Under the pieces are notes generated by a model, which saw only the letters and a list, made by a program, of their open reading frames with translations, was not told the DNA's origin and did not search any database. Below are positions 7,707 through 17,540 of a stretch of DNA of 64,000 nt, piece by piece. Position 1 is the first letter of the stretch; each line of letters opens with the position of its first letter. Where the stretch lies: the NCBI RefSeq assembly GCF_000494755.1, contig NC_022657.1:5060001-5124000 (forward strand), read 5' to 3'. The translations under genes and the position numbers were made by a program. Origin of the DNA: Amorphoplanes friuliensis DSM 7358. Lineage in GTDB: Bacteria; Actinomycetota; Actinomycetes; Mycobacteriales; Micromonosporaceae.

Positions 7707-9011
7707 GATGAGCAGCTCCACCAAGTTCGAGGCCAGGTGGGGCTCCCAGCCGGGATCGCGGCTCAGGTAGCTCGCCGGGTCGGCCCGGAGCAGTCCGATC
7801 AGGACCTCCGTCACGATGCGGCCACCGACCGGGCCGAGGCGGTCACCGGCGCCGCGGTGCTCGGCCTCCTTGAGGATGTAGAACCACAGCGGGGTGCCCT
7901 GCGGCCAGGTGTGGTCGAGCTCGTCGGCGGTCAGCGGCTCGACGCCGACGAGCCGGGCCAGGGTTTCACCGCTGGGCAGGCCGGTGGTCTCGCCGCGCAG
8001 GAGGTCGCGGACGGCCAGCGACCGGTGGGCGGCGGTGTCGACAGCCCCGGTGACCTGCTCGGGGAGGCCGATCAGGCTGGCCGCGAGCCGGCCGTCGAGG
8101 CGCTTGGCACGTTGTGCGCGCGGGTGGCCGGGTACGTCGAAGACCTGGGTGAGGTCCAGGCGGCGGCCGGCCGGCAGCGGGCCGAAACCGACCAGGTCGG
8201 GGAAGAGCGGCAGTTCGGGCCCGCCGGCGACGAGCCGGTAGCTGTGCCGGATCTGGCCGTGGCCGTACCGGAAGGCGGCGTCGGCGAACTCCAGCGGGAT
8301 GTAGCCCTCGGACTGCTCCGGGGCGAACCACCGGCCGCCCTCGGCGAGCACCTGGCCGACCAGGTCCGGCCCGACGAGGCGGGGCAGGAAGTCATGGACC
8401 ACGATCCACTGGTAGTGCCAGGTCAGCAGCTCCCGAGCGGTCTCGAAGACGTCTTTCGACCCGTCGGCCCGCAGCCGGTCGACAAAGCGGTTGTGGGCGT
8501 GCAGCAGCGCGACGTGCAGGCTGAGCGAGAAGAGGTGCACGTCGTTGCGGGGGTCGCCGATCAGCGCCACACCCTGCTGGTTGCGGGGCACGTCGCCGCC
8601 GTCGGGGCCGAGCAGGAACTTCGCCGGGTCGGTGACGTCGAACAGGAACGGTGACCCGACCGGGCCGTCCGAGTACAGCAGCTCCAGGTTCAGTCTCGGG
8701 GCGCGGGCGTTGCGCAGGGCCCCGGTCTCCACGCCGCCGCCGATGGGTGAGCGGTCGGCGGTGATGTCGTGGGCGACCAGCTGCCCGAAGAACGGCCAGC
8801 CCGCGGCCTCGGTGGCGTCGTCCCCCTCCCCCGCGGCCGCGTCGCAGATCCCGCCGGTGTCACCGGCGCGCATCAGCAGCTGGGCGTCGGCGACGAGCGG
8901 GTCCGCACCCGGGAACATCTGGCCGTACCGGGCCGCACCCGTGGGGCGGTCCACCGCCCGGCCCGGGCTGAGGCAGTGGTCACGGCCGATCACGTGGATG
9001 CTCATGTGCAC
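7680..9011 (-). CDS. Animal-type haem peroxidase family protein
   Basis: A 443-residue member of the cyclooxygenase-peroxidase superfamily. The distal His is in FGQLVAHDIT (about residue 80) and the proximal His is expected in FRYGHGQIRHSYRL (about residue 247). Between them are conserved blocks RNARAPRLNLELLY and VALLHAHNRFVDRL. No signal peptide is seen, so it is probably cytoplasmic. Substrates of bacterial members are mostly undefined. ATG 9011 and ATG 9005 are both possible. It is transcribed away from the sigma factor gene, separated by about 120 bases. Confidence 0.85.
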   Translation of the reverse strand: MHMSIHVIGRDHCLSPGRAVDRPTGAARYGQMFPGADPLVADAQLLMRAGDTGGICDAAAGEGDDATEAAGWPFFGQLVAHDITADRSPIGGGVETGALRNARAPRLNLELLYSDGPVGSPFLFDVTDPAKFLLGPDGGDVPRNQQGVALIGDPRNDVHLFSLSLHVALLHAHNRFVDRLRADGSKDVFETARELLTWHYQWIVVHDFLPRLVGPDLVGQVLAEGGRWFAPEQSEGYIPLEFADAAFRYGHGQIRHSYRLVAGGPELPLFPDLVGFGPLPAGRRLDLTQVFDVPGHPRAQRAKRLDGRLAASLIGLPEQVTGAVDTAAHRSLAVRDLLRGETTGLPSGETLARLVGVEPLTADELDHTWPQGTPLWFYILKEAEHRGAGDRLGPVGGRIVTEVLIGLLRADPASYLSRDPGWEPHLASNLVELLISPAADLHH

Positions 9012-9132
9012 TCCATCCCCGACGTCGAGGCTCGATCATGTCATTGTGACGAACGGCTCGACGCTGGCCTTCGGAGGCGGATCCGGACCACGATGGGCAC
9101 GGGAAAGCCACACCAGGGCCGGTAGGGGGCGA

Positions 9133-10020
9133 ATGATGACGGGATCCGGGGTTGATCTCGAGGAGGCCGCGGCCGTCTTCACGAGCCTGCGACCGCGGCT
9201 GTTCGGCATCGCCTACCGCATGCTGAGCAGCGCGAGCGAGGCCGAGGACCTGGTGCAGGACGTCTGGCTGCGGTGGCAGACCTACGACCGCAGCACGGTG
9301 GTCAACCCGGGTGCGTTCCTCGCGACGACCACGACCCGGCTGGCGATCAACGCGTTGCAGTCCGCGCGGGTGCGGCGCGAGACGTACATCGGGCCGTGGC
9401 TGCCCGAGCCGGTCGACACGAGCGCGGATCCCTACCTCGGGGCGGAGCGTGGTGAGGCGCTCGAGTTCGCGGCGCTGCTGCTCATGGAGAAGCTCACCCC
9501 CGGCGAACGCGCGGCCTATGTGCTCCGCGAGGCCTTCGACTACCCGTACGCCCAGATCGCCGACATCCTGTCCTCGACCGAGCCGGCCGCACGCCAGCTG
9601 GTGAGCCGCGCCCGCAAGCACATGGCGGACGGGCGGCGCACGCCGGTGACCGCGGCGGAGCAGAAGGAACTGCTGGTCACGTTCATCGAGGCCGCACGGT
9701 CCGGCAACCTGGCCGAGCTGGAGCGTCTCTTCACGCCGACGGTGCAGAACCTGTCCGACGGCAACGGCGCCCGGCAGGTCGCCCGGAAGATCGTGGTGGG
9801 CCCGTCGCGGGTGGCGGCGTTCCTCCACGCGATCTCCGGTCACTTCTGGTCGGGCCTCGAGATCACCTGGGTGTCCACCAACGGGGGGACCTCCGCCGTT
9901 CTGCGCCGCGACGGCTCCGTCTACGGCGTGCTCACGGTGAGCGCCTCGGCCGACGGCATCGACCAGGTCCTCTGGATGGTCAACCCGGAGAAGATCGCCG
10001 CGGTGGTGGCCGCCACCTGA
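9133..10020 (+). CDS. ECF41-family RNA polymerase sigma factor (SigJ-like)
   Basis: A 295-residue sigma-70 factor. Region 2 is in FGIAYRMLSSASEAEDLVQDVWLRW (about 20-45), region 4 in ERAAYVLREAFDYPYAQIADIL (about 125-148). An extra ~110-residue C-terminal SnoaL-like domain carries an SDGNG segment at the place of the family's DGGGK-type motif. In ECF41 factors this domain replaces an anti-sigma factor and controls activity. Start ATG 9133 (or 9136) follows a GGGGG-rich ribosome site. Three promoters matching its expected consensus lie within 3 kb, in front of a DoxX-like, an NDH-2-like and an NmrA-like gene, which fits the known ECF41 habit of serving neighbouring redox genes. Confidence 0.88.
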   Translation: MMTGSGVDLEEAAAVFTSLRPRLFGIAYRMLSSASEAEDLVQDVWLRWQTYDRSTVVNPGAFLATTTTRLAINALQSARVRRETYIGPWLPEPVDTSADPYLGAERGEALEFAALLLMEKLTPGERAAYVLREAFDYPYAQIADILSSTEPAARQLVSRARKHMADGRRTPVTAAEQKELLVTFIEAARSGNLAELERLFTPTVQNLSDGNGARQVARKIVVGPSRVAAFLHAISGHFWSGLEITWVSTNGGTSAVLRRDGSVYGVLTVSASADGIDQVLWMVNPEKIAAVVAAT

Positions 10021-10025
10021 CCCGC

Positions 10026-10052
10026 TGTCACAAACCGGCGGGCTGTCCGGTC
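10026..10052 (+). promoter_or_regulatory. ECF41-type promoter for the NDH-2-like gene
   Basis: TGTCACA (10026-10032), 16 bases, then GGTC (10049-10052). It is nearly identical over about 29 bases to the promoter at 12184-12210. GTG 10059 comes six bases after the -10. Confidence 0.75.
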
Positions 10053-10058
10053 CTCTCT

Positions 10059-11447
10059 GTGACAACGAGAGAACAGGGGACCCCGGTGCGGACGATTCTG
10101 GTGGTGGGCGGCGGTTATGCCGGTTTCTACACGGCGTGGAAGCTGGAGAAACGACTTCGCCGGGGCGAGGCGAGGGTCGTGGTTATCGATCCGCGGCCGT
10201 ACATGACCTATCAGCCGTTCCTGCCGGAGGTGCTGGCCGGCTCGGTCGAGGCGCGGCACGCCGCGGTGTCGCTGCGCCGCCACCTGCACCGGACCACGCT
10301 GATAGCCGGGTCGGTGGTCGAGGTCGACCACACCCACCGCACGGTACGCGTCCAGCCGGTCGAGGGCCCGGAGTATCCGCTCGCCTACGACATCATCGTG
10401 GTGACGGCGGGTGCGGTCACCCGCAAACTGGCCGTTCCCGGTGTTGCCGAGCAGGCCATCGGCCTCAAACACGTCGAGGAGGCGGTGGCGATCCGGGACC
10501 GGTTGCTGACCGCGTTCGACCGGGCGTCGACACTCGGGCCCGGCCCGCAGCGGCGGCGGCTGCTCACCGTGACGTTCGTGGGCGGTGGATTCTCCGGGGT
10601 CGAGGGCTTCGGTGAGCTGCTGTCGCTGGCGACCGCGCTGCTGCGGGCGTACCCGGAGATCGGTCCTGAGGAGCTGGAGTTCCACCTGGTGGAGGCCAGG
10701 GACCGGATCCTGCCGGAGGTCTCGGACGGGCCCGGCCGGTGGGTGGTGCGGACGCTGGAGAAGCGCGGGGCGCGCGTGCATCTCAACGCGCAACTGCTGT
10801 CCGCGAGTGACGGTCACGTGGTCCTGTCGACCGGGGCGGAGTTCGACTCCGAGCTGATCGTGTGGACCGTCGGCAACGGCGCCAACCCGATGGTGCGCAG
10901 CCACACCGATCTGCCGGTCGACGCCCGCGGGATGCTGGTCGTGCGGGCCGACCTGCGCGTCGGCACGGACGACGAGCCCGTACGGGACGCCTGGGGTGCG
11001 GGTGACGACGCGGCGGTCCCGGACCTGGCGGCGGACCGGCCCGGCAGCGCGACGGTGCCGAACGCCCAGCACGCCGTCCGCCAGGGCAAACTGCTGGCCC
11101 GCAACATCGTGGCCACCCTGCGCGGCGGCGAGACGAAGCCATACGTGCACCACAGCCTGGGCACGGTCGCCACGCTGGGCCTGGGGCGGGGCATCTTCCA
11201 GTGGCGCCGTGTGGTCATCAAGGGGCTGCCGGCCTGGCTGATGCACCGCGGCTACCACGTGCTGGCCGTGCCGACCTGGGAGCGGAAGCTGCGGGTGCTG
11301 GCGGTCTGGCTGGTCGCCGCGGTGTCCGGGCGCGACATCGTCTCGCTCGCCTCGGTGCAGGATCCCCGCCGTGCGTTCGTCACCGGCGGGGACCCGGCAC
11401 CGGAGAAGCTCAGCGCGCCAGCCACTCCCGGTACGTCAGCTTGGTGA
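10059..11447 (+). CDS. NDH-2-like NAD(P)/FAD-dependent oxidoreductase
   Basis: A 462-residue two-dinucleotide flavoprotein. The FAD motif is VVGGGYAGFYTAW near the N-terminus, the NAD motif TFVGGGFSGVEGFGEL near residue 170, and the second FAD contact GAGDDAAVPD near residue 315. The plan matches type II NADH:quinone dehydrogenases, which pass electrons from NADH to quinone at the membrane face without pumping protons; a C-terminal amphipathic stretch (LAVWLVAAVSG) could bind membrane. GTG 10059 fits leaderless translation from the ECF41 promoter; GTG 10086, with AGGGGA five bases upstream, is an alternative. Last 38 bases overlap the convergent gene. Confidence 0.85.
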   Translation: MTTREQGTPVRTILVVGGGYAGFYTAWKLEKRLRRGEARVVVIDPRPYMTYQPFLPEVLAGSVEARHAAVSLRRHLHRTTLIAGSVVEVDHTHRTVRVQPVEGPEYPLAYDIIVVTAGAVTRKLAVPGVAEQAIGLKHVEEAVAIRDRLLTAFDRASTLGPGPQRRRLLTVTFVGGGFSGVEGFGELLSLATALLRAYPEIGPEELEFHLVEARDRILPEVSDGPGRWVVRTLEKRGARVHLNAQLLSASDGHVVLSTGAEFDSELIVWTVGNGANPMVRSHTDLPVDARGMLVVRADLRVGTDDEPVRDAWGAGDDAAVPDLAADRPGSATVPNAQHAVRQGKLLARNIVATLRGGETKPYVHHSLGTVATLGLGRGIFQWRRVVIKGLPAWLMHRGYHVLAVPTWERKLRVLAVWLVAAVSGRDIVSLASVQDPRRAFVTGGDPAPEKLSAPATPGTSAW

Positions 11448-12177
11448 TGATCGTGTCCGCCTTGGCGATCAGGGCGTCACCCCGGGCGGCGGCGAACATG
11501 CCGGCGGTGTTGTCGGTCACGACCGTGCGGGTGTCGCCCTGCGCCGCCAGGGCAAGTTTGCCCAGTTCGTCCAGGGTGAAGACCTCGGGTCCGGCGTAGC
11601 TGCGGATGCCCTGCAGCGGGCTGCCCGTGCTCACCTCGGCCACCGCCTCCGCCACCTCGGCGGAGGCCATCGGCTGGACCCTCGTGGCCGGCAGCCGCAC
11701 CGTTTTCTCGTCCGCGGTCCAGGTCAGCACGGACTTCATGAACTCGAAGAACTGCGTCACCCGGACGATCGAGTACGGCACCGGACCGGCCGCGAGCAGT
11801 TCCTCCTGCAGCACCTTGGCGCGGTAGTAGACCAGGTCGGGGACCTCGTCGACGCCCACGATCGACAGGACGACCGCGTGGCCGACACCCGCGTCCGCGG
11901 CCGCCCCCAGGAGGTTCTCCATGCTTTCCCGGAAGAACACCGGCGAGGCGTCGTCGAAGGTCGGCGAGTTCGTCAGGTTGACGACCACGTCGGCACCCTT
12001 CAGCGCCTCGGGGAGTCCCGCGCCGCTGATCAGGTCGACGCCGGAGGACGGTGAGTGCGGCACCGCCTCGTGCCCGTCCGCGTTCAGGATCTTCACGACC
12101 TGGGAGCCGATGAGCCCGGTCCCGCCCATAACCGCGATCTTCATTGTTTCCGGCCTTTCTTCGTCGGGTTCTGTCAC
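11410..12177 (-). CDS. NmrA-like NAD(P)-binding atypical SDR protein
   Basis: A 255-residue atypical short-chain dehydrogenase/epimerase. The Rossmann motif is GGTGLIG near the N-terminus and the usual Tyr-Lys pair sits in VYYRAKVLQEELL (about residue 120). Related proteins act as NAD(P)H sensors or quinone/sugar reductases. GTG 12177 begins six bases after the -10 of an ECF41 promoter, while ATG 12144 with an AAGG ribosome site gives the conventional MKIAVMGGTG start; I cannot decide. Promoter sharing with the NDH-2-like gene suggests a common oxidative-stress role. The 3' end overlaps that gene. Confidence 0.8.
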   Translation of the reverse strand: MTEPDEERPETMKIAVMGGTGLIGSQVVKILNADGHEAVPHSPSSGVDLISGAGLPEALKGADVVVNLTNSPTFDDASPVFFRESMENLLGAAADAGVGHAVVLSIVGVDEVPDLVYYRAKVLQEELLAAGPVPYSIVRVTQFFEFMKSVLTWTADEKTVRLPATRVQPMASAEVAEAVAEVSTGSPLQGIRSYAGPEVFTLDELGKLALAAQGDTRTVVTDNTAGMFAAARGDALIAKADTIITKLTYREWLAR

Positions 12178-12183
12178 CAGTCA

Positions 12184-12210
12184 GACCGGACAGCCCCGCG
12201 GTCTGTGACA
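12184..12210 (-). promoter_or_regulatory. ECF41-type promoter for the NmrA-like gene
   Basis: Read on the minus strand: TGTCACA (12210-12204), 16 bases, GGTC (12187-12184). Spacer and flanks are almost the same as the plus-strand copy at 10026-10052, and GTG ACA follows six bases after the -10 in both. Confidence 0.75.
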
Positions 12211-12263
12211 GCCGTAAGAAAATCGAAAGGGCCCGGGTCCGCGACCGGTTCGTACCGGGTGGG

Positions 12264-12269
12264 TAGCGT
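12264..12269 (+). promoter_or_regulatory. -10 element TAGCGT for the response regulator gene
   Basis: TAGCGT ends six bases before GTG 12276, pointing to a leaderless transcript. A single CTTACGG (minus strand, 12212-12218) lies about 45 bases upstream and could be a half-site for the regulator itself. Confidence 0.45.
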
Positions 12270-12275
12270 CGGTCT

Positions 12276-12974
12276 GTGTCATACCTGCTGGTCGTCGACG
12301 ACGACCCGACCGTCAGCGATGTCGTCCGCCGCTACCTGGAACAGGACGGTCATTCGGTACGCCTCGCCGCCGACGGTGCCGAAGCCCTCGCCGCGGCGGC
12401 CGCCTACCCGCCCGACCTGGCCGTCCTCGACCTGATGATGCCCGGCATCGACGGCATCGAGGTGTGCCGGCGACTGCGCACCCGGTGGCCGCACCTGCCC
12501 GTGGTGATGCTCACCGCGCTGGGTGAGGAGGCCGACCGGGTGCTGGGCCTGGAGGTCGGGGCCGACGACTACGTCACCAAGCCGTTCTCGCCGCGGGAGC
12601 TCGTGCTGCGGATCCGCTCGGTGCTGCGCCGCACCGCCCCGGCCACGGCGGACGCGGGCCCGGCGGTGCTGCACGACGCCGGGCTCAGCGCGGACGTCCG
12701 GCGCCGGATCGCCCATCTGCACGGCAACCAGCTCGCGCTGACCGTCCGGGAGTTCGATCTGCTCGCGTTCCTGCTGCAGCACCCGGCGCGGGCGTGGTCC
12801 CGGGCCGAGCTGCTCGAGAAGGTGTGGGGATGGCAGTTCGGCGACCAGTCGACCGTGACCGTGCACGTGCGCCGGCTCCGCGAGAAGATCGAGCAGGACC
12901 CCGCCGCACCACGGCGCATCCTCACCGTCTGGGGCGTCGGCTACAGCTACGAGCCCGCCGGGGTGCCGGCGTGA
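12276..12974 (+). CDS. OmpR/PhoB-family response regulator
   Basis: A 232-residue two-domain regulator. The receiver has the acidic pocket VVDDDP at 6-11, phospho-acceptor Asp52 in LDLMMPG, Thr in MLTAL and Lys near 101 in YVTKPF. The winged-helix output domain occupies about 130-228 (LTVREFDLLAFLL, VTVHVRRLREKIE, GVGYSYEP). It would bind tandem 11-bp direct repeats; such repeats of CTTACG occur at 17541-17586 and 19987-20008. The gene overlaps its kinase by GTGA. The start GTG is the first codon after a -10-like TAGCGT. Confidence 0.92.
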   Translation: MSYLLVVDDDPTVSDVVRRYLEQDGHSVRLAADGAEALAAAAAYPPDLAVLDLMMPGIDGIEVCRRLRTRWPHLPVVMLTALGEEADRVLGLEVGADDYVTKPFSPRELVLRIRSVLRRTAPATADAGPAVLHDAGLSADVRRRIAHLHGNQLALTVREFDLLAFLLQHPARAWSRAELLEKVWGWQFGDQSTVTVHVRRLREKIEQDPAAPRRILTVWGVGYSYEPAGVPA

Positions 12975-14002
12975 AGGACATGCTGCTGATCGGCCTCTAC
13001 GCGCTGGTGTCCGGTGCCGTCATCGCCACCGGCGGCGCGATCGCCCTGCGCCTGCTGCGGGGCCGGTCGATCCTCGTGCACATCGGGGTGCTGCTCGCCG
13101 CCACCGTGATCGCGGTCGTCTCGGGTGTCGTCACGGTCGCGCAGGCGATGTTCCTGTCGGCCCACGACCTGCAGGTCGTCCTGATCACCGTGGCCGCCTC
13201 GGCCGTGGTCAGCCTGGCCGTGGGACTCGTCTTCGGGCGTCGCCTGGCGACCTCGGCGGTGTGGGCGGCGCAGGCCGAGGCGCAGGAGCGCAAGGCCGAG
13301 GCCGGTCGCCGCGAACTCGTCGCGTGGGTCTCGCACGACCTCCGGACGCCGCTCGCCGGGCTGCGCGCCATGGCCGAGGCCCTCGAGGACGGCGTGGTGC
13401 ACGACCGGGAGTCCGTGGCGGAGTACCACCGGCGGATCCGCGTGGAGACCGACCGCATGACGCGGCTGGTCGACGACCTCTTCGAGCTTTCGCGGATCAA
13501 CGCCGGGGCGCTGCGGCTGGTGCCCACGATGGTCCCGCTCGCCGACCTGGTGTCCGACGCGCTCACCACCGTCGCACCGCTGGCGGCGAGCCGCCGCATC
13601 CGGCTGGTCGCCGCCGGCACCGGCTGGCCCGTCGTCACGGCCAGCGAACCCGAGCTGGCCCGGGCGGTGACCAACCTGCTCGTGAACTCCGTGCGCTACA
13701 CACCGCCGGACGGCACCGTGCACGTCGCGGCCGGGCACGACCACCAGGACGTGTGGCTCTCGGTCTCCGACACCTGCGGCGGCATCCCCGAGGCGGACCT
13801 GCCGCGCCTGTTCGACGTGGCGTTCCGCGGCGAACGGGCGCGGACCCCCGCCCACGGCACCGACCTGTCGTCGGCGGCCGGCGGCGGACTCGGCCTGGCC
13901 ATCGTCCGCGGGCTGGTCGAGGCGCACGGCGGACGGGTGGAGGCGCACAACATCGACCGCGGCTGCCGTTTCATCATGCGCATCCCGGCGGTCACGGCCT
14001 GA
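12971..14002 (+). CDS. Sensor histidine kinase
   Basis: A 343-residue membrane kinase, start GTG 12971 overlapping the regulator stop. Three hydrophobic segments (about 4-27, 36-64 and 72-92) leave little extracytoplasmic sequence, so sensing may be within the membrane or by a partner. The dimerisation helix has SHDLRTPLAGLRAM with the phospho-His near residue 121. The ATPase domain has the N box NLLVNSVRYTPP, the G1 box DTCGGIP and the G2 box GGGLGLAIV. With the cotranscribed regulator it forms one phosphorelay. The signal is unknown; the adjacent cell-envelope genes are candidate outputs. Confidence 0.9.
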   Translation: MKDMLLIGLYALVSGAVIATGGAIALRLLRGRSILVHIGVLLAATVIAVVSGVVTVAQAMFLSAHDLQVVLITVAASAVVSLAVGLVFGRRLATSAVWAAQAEAQERKAEAGRRELVAWVSHDLRTPLAGLRAMAEALEDGVVHDRESVAEYHRRIRVETDRMTRLVDDLFELSRINAGALRLVPTMVPLADLVSDALTTVAPLAASRRIRLVAAGTGWPVVTASEPELARAVTNLLVNSVRYTPPDGTVHVAAGHDHQDVWLSVSDTCGGIPEADLPRLFDVAFRGERARTPAHGTDLSSAAGGGLGLAIVRGLVEAHGGRVEAHNIDRGCRFIMRIPAVTA

Positions 14003-14392
14003 CGCGGCGGCGCCGCACCACGACGGCCACGGCGGCCGCCACCCAGATGACCGCGAAGATCACCAGCAGGCCGCGGCCGTAGTTCAGCGGCAGGATCGAC
14101 GGGTTGTCGGCGACCCGGCCGCGGCCCAGGACCAGCGGCAGCGCCACCACCGTCAGCGCGAGACTGATCACGCCGGCCACGCGGACGGGCGTGCGGAGGC
14201 CGGCCGGGACGAGCAGACCGAGCAGCTCACCCGCGCCGATCGTCAGCGGCAGGAACAGCGCGTCGTGGAACACCAGCACGCCGACGAGGAAGAGCAGGGC
14301 ACCGAACTTGACGTCCTTGTCGGTGAGGGCGCCGCTCACGGCGTACGCCATGACCAGGGTGCCGGAGGCGATCAGGGTGATCCGCGCGGTTT

Positions 14393-14396
<4 letters not shown>
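13992..14396 (-). CDS. Four-helix membrane protein of unknown function
   Basis: A 134-residue hydrophobic protein with about four membrane helices (residues ~5-24, 31-51, 68-90 and 105-127) and an Arg-rich C-terminal tail (VVVRRRRVRP). GTG 14396 overlaps the stop of the molybdopterin oxidoreductase gene by GTGA and has AGGAG six bases upstream, so it is the last gene of the five-gene minus-strand operon. I do not recognise the family. It may be a membrane partner of the oxidoreductase, which is inference from coupling only. It overlaps the kinase 3' end by 11 bases. Confidence 0.65.
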
Positions 14397-15600
<1,204 letters not shown>

Positions 15601-15628
<28 letters not shown>

Positions 15629-16236
15629 CGGTTCGCCTCCGTCCATGTGGCCGCGATGTGCAGGGCGCTCGCAGCGGCCGGCCCGGCCAGGTCACCGGCG
15701 GCCAGTTGCGCCCACCGGAACGGCTCACCGGCGATCCGCGCCTCGCCGGACCAGCTGCGGGTGCCGGGTGGGGACAACTCGACGTGCACCCGGCCGTCGG
15801 CGGCGAGCAGGTCGCGGCAGCGGCTCAGCAGTGCCCCGGGGTCACCACCGATGCCGATGTTGCCGTCGGCCAGGAGCACGTGACGCCAGCGGCCGTGCCC
15901 GGGCAACGGTCCGAAGACGTCGCGGAGCAGGACGGTGGCGCCCCGGGCGCGGGCCAGGCGTACGGCCGCCGGGCTCACGTCGATGCCGAGAGCGGGATGC
16001 CCGAGGCGGTTCAGGGCCGAGGTCAGCCGGCCGGGGCCGCAGCCGACGTCCAGGGTCGGCCCCGCACAGCGGGCGAGCAGGCCGCGGTCGCCGGGAAGGT
16101 GGTTGCGGCACCAGGCCGCGGCGTCGATCCGGTGGGCGACACCACGATCGTCCAGCAGGGTGACGATCGCGGACTGCCCCGCACCGGCGTCGCGCAGTGC
16201 GGAGTCGAAGACCGGTGCGGTCGTGATGACGGTCAT
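15601..16236 (-). CDS. SAM-dependent class I methyltransferase
   Basis: A 211-residue Rossmann methyltransferase. Motif I is LDVGCGPGRLT near residue 63, followed by LGIDVSPAAVRLA (acidic ribose ligand) and a motif IV-like VLLADGNIGIGGDP. There is no substrate-defining domain. ATG 16236 overlaps the stop of the DUF2064 gene by ATGA, and its own end overlaps the oxidoreductase start by 28 bases, so translation is tightly coupled. The conserved grouping with a glycosyltransferase 2 and a DUF2064 protein suggests modification of a glycan or lipid-linked product; this is inference. Confidence 0.82.
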
Positions 16237-16838
16237 GCCATCACGGCCACAAAACGGCTGCCGGCCGGGCAGAGCGCCGCCACCTCGAGGGCGTCGGCGT
16301 AGGTGTCCACGTCACGCAGCACGGGCAGCGACGACACCCGCAGTCCCCGGCCCTGCAACGCTTTCAGGGTCAGCCGCCCGGTGTCGGGAGTGGACATCGG
16401 GACGTCGCGGAGCACCTCCCCGTGGGACGGGTCGCGCAGACCCAGCGCCCACCAGCCACCGTCCTCGGCGAGGCCCAGCACGGCGTCGGCCCGGCCGAGT
16501 TCGTCGGCGGCGGCATCGAGCAGCCCGGCGGTGACCTGGGGCGTGTCCATGCCGATCAGCAGGCTCGCCATCCCGTCGATCCGGGTGTCGGCATAGGCGT
16601 GGGCGAGACGCTCACCGAGCGTCCCACCCCGCTGCGGCATGCGGTTCCAGCCGGCGGGTGTCGGGTGGTCACCCTCCACGACCAGACACCGGTACGCGGC
16701 GTCCACGGCGTTCATCGTGTCCTCGAGGGCGGCGGCGGCCACCTGGGCGGCCTGTTCGGGCGTACACGGGGGGCAGAGTCTGGTCTTGACCTTGCCGGGC
16801 ACGGGGGTCTTGGCCATCACGAGCACCTGGACGGTCAT
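16233..16838 (-). CDS. DUF2064 / TIGR04282 nucleotidyltransferase-like protein
   Basis: A 201-residue GT-A fold protein. The start ATG 16838 overlaps the upstream stop. The opening VLVMAKTPVPGKVKTRLCPP carries the Arg/Lys-rich nucleotide-binding loop of the DUF2064 family, and LLIGMDTPQV plus LGLAEDGGWWALGL supply the acidic metal-binding positions. Family members include a proposed arsenosugar glycosyltransferase, but no arsenic genes are nearby, so that name should not be carried over. It probably acts with the adjacent glycosyltransferase 2 gene. Confidence 0.82.
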   Translation of the reverse strand: MTVQVLVMAKTPVPGKVKTRLCPPCTPEQAAQVAAAALEDTMNAVDAAYRCLVVEGDHPTPAGWNRMPQRGGTLGERLAHAYADTRIDGMASLLIGMDTPQVTAGLLDAAADELGRADAVLGLAEDGGWWALGLRDPSHGEVLRDVPMSTPDTGRLTLKALQGRGLRVSSLPVLRDVDTYADALEVAALCPAGSRFVAVMA

Positions 16839-17494
16839 CGGGCGAGCACCACGCTCATGTCCCGGATCGCCCGGGCGGTCCCCCGGACCGTGCCGGTGAC
16901 CTTGGACTTCGTGCCGGCGGTGCGCGGGCCGTAGGTCACGTCGACCTCGGTGACCTCCCAGCCTGCGCGGGCCGCGGCGATCAGCAGCTCCAGGGGGTAG
17001 CCGAAACGGCGGTCGCGGAGTTCGAGGGCGAGCAGGTCGTCCTTGCGGGCGGCGCGCATCGGACCGATGTCGTGGACCCGCAGGCCCGTCGTGCGGCGCA
17101 GGCGCCGGGCCAGCACGGCGTTGCCGAGGCGGGCGTGCGGCGGCCACACACCACGACCGGACGGCCGGCGCCGGCCGACCACGAGCCGGGCCGAGCCGGT
17201 GCGGACGGGATCGGCGACCAGCGGCAGCTCGCCGGGGTCGAAGGATCCGTCGGCGTCCATGACGCACACGACACCGTCGTCCGGGTCGCTCGCCAGGATC
17301 CCCGCGTGCACGGCCGCGCCGTAACCGGGCTCCGGGACGGTCACGACCTGGACGCCGAGGCGCCGGGCAACCTCGGCCGAGCCGTCGGTGGAGCCGTTGT
17401 CGGCGACGATCGGCCGATATCCGGCGGGCATCCGCGGCAGCAGCCGGGCCAGCGCGGGAGCCTCGTTGAGGCAGGGAAGGACGACATCGGTCAT
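16835..17494 (-). CDS. Glycosyltransferase family 2 protein
   Basis: A 219-residue GT-A enzyme similar to dolichol/polyprenyl-phosphate sugar synthases. The sequence runs VVLPCLNEAPAL, ADNGSTDGSAEVA, then VMDADGSFDPGEL with the metal-binding DAD near residue 82. There are no membrane helices. ATG 17494 gives the standard family N-terminus; an in-frame ATG 17527 would add eleven residues. It is the first gene of the five-gene minus operon and diverges from the epimerase gene across a region with response-regulator-like repeats. A lipid-linked sugar donor for the GT-C-like protein at 18677 is a reasonable guess. Confidence 0.87.
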   Translation of the reverse strand: MTDVVLPCLNEAPALARLLPRMPAGYRPIVADNGSTDGSAEVARRLGVQVVTVPEPGYGAAVHAGILASDPDDGVVCVMDADGSFDPGELPLVADPVRTGSARLVVGRRRPSGRGVWPPHARLGNAVLARRLRRTTGLRVHDIGPMRAARKDDLLALELRDRRFGYPLELLIAAARAGWEVTEVDVTYGPRTAGTKSKVTGTVRGTARAIRDMSVVLAR

Positions 17495-17540
17495 GACCGG
17501 GAACGTAACCGCCTTCGGCGGCCGCAAAGCCGTTCTGCTG

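Noticed and set aside
8998..9132. ECF41 promoter for the peroxidase or for the sigma gene itself
   Set aside because: A CGTCACA occurs on the minus strand, but the nearest CGTC is 20 bases away rather than 16; no match on the plus strand.
16233..16838. Naming the DUF2064 gene as arsenosugar biosynthesis ArsG
   Set aside because: No arsenic methyltransferase or radical SAM partner is nearby; the label would rest on family name only.
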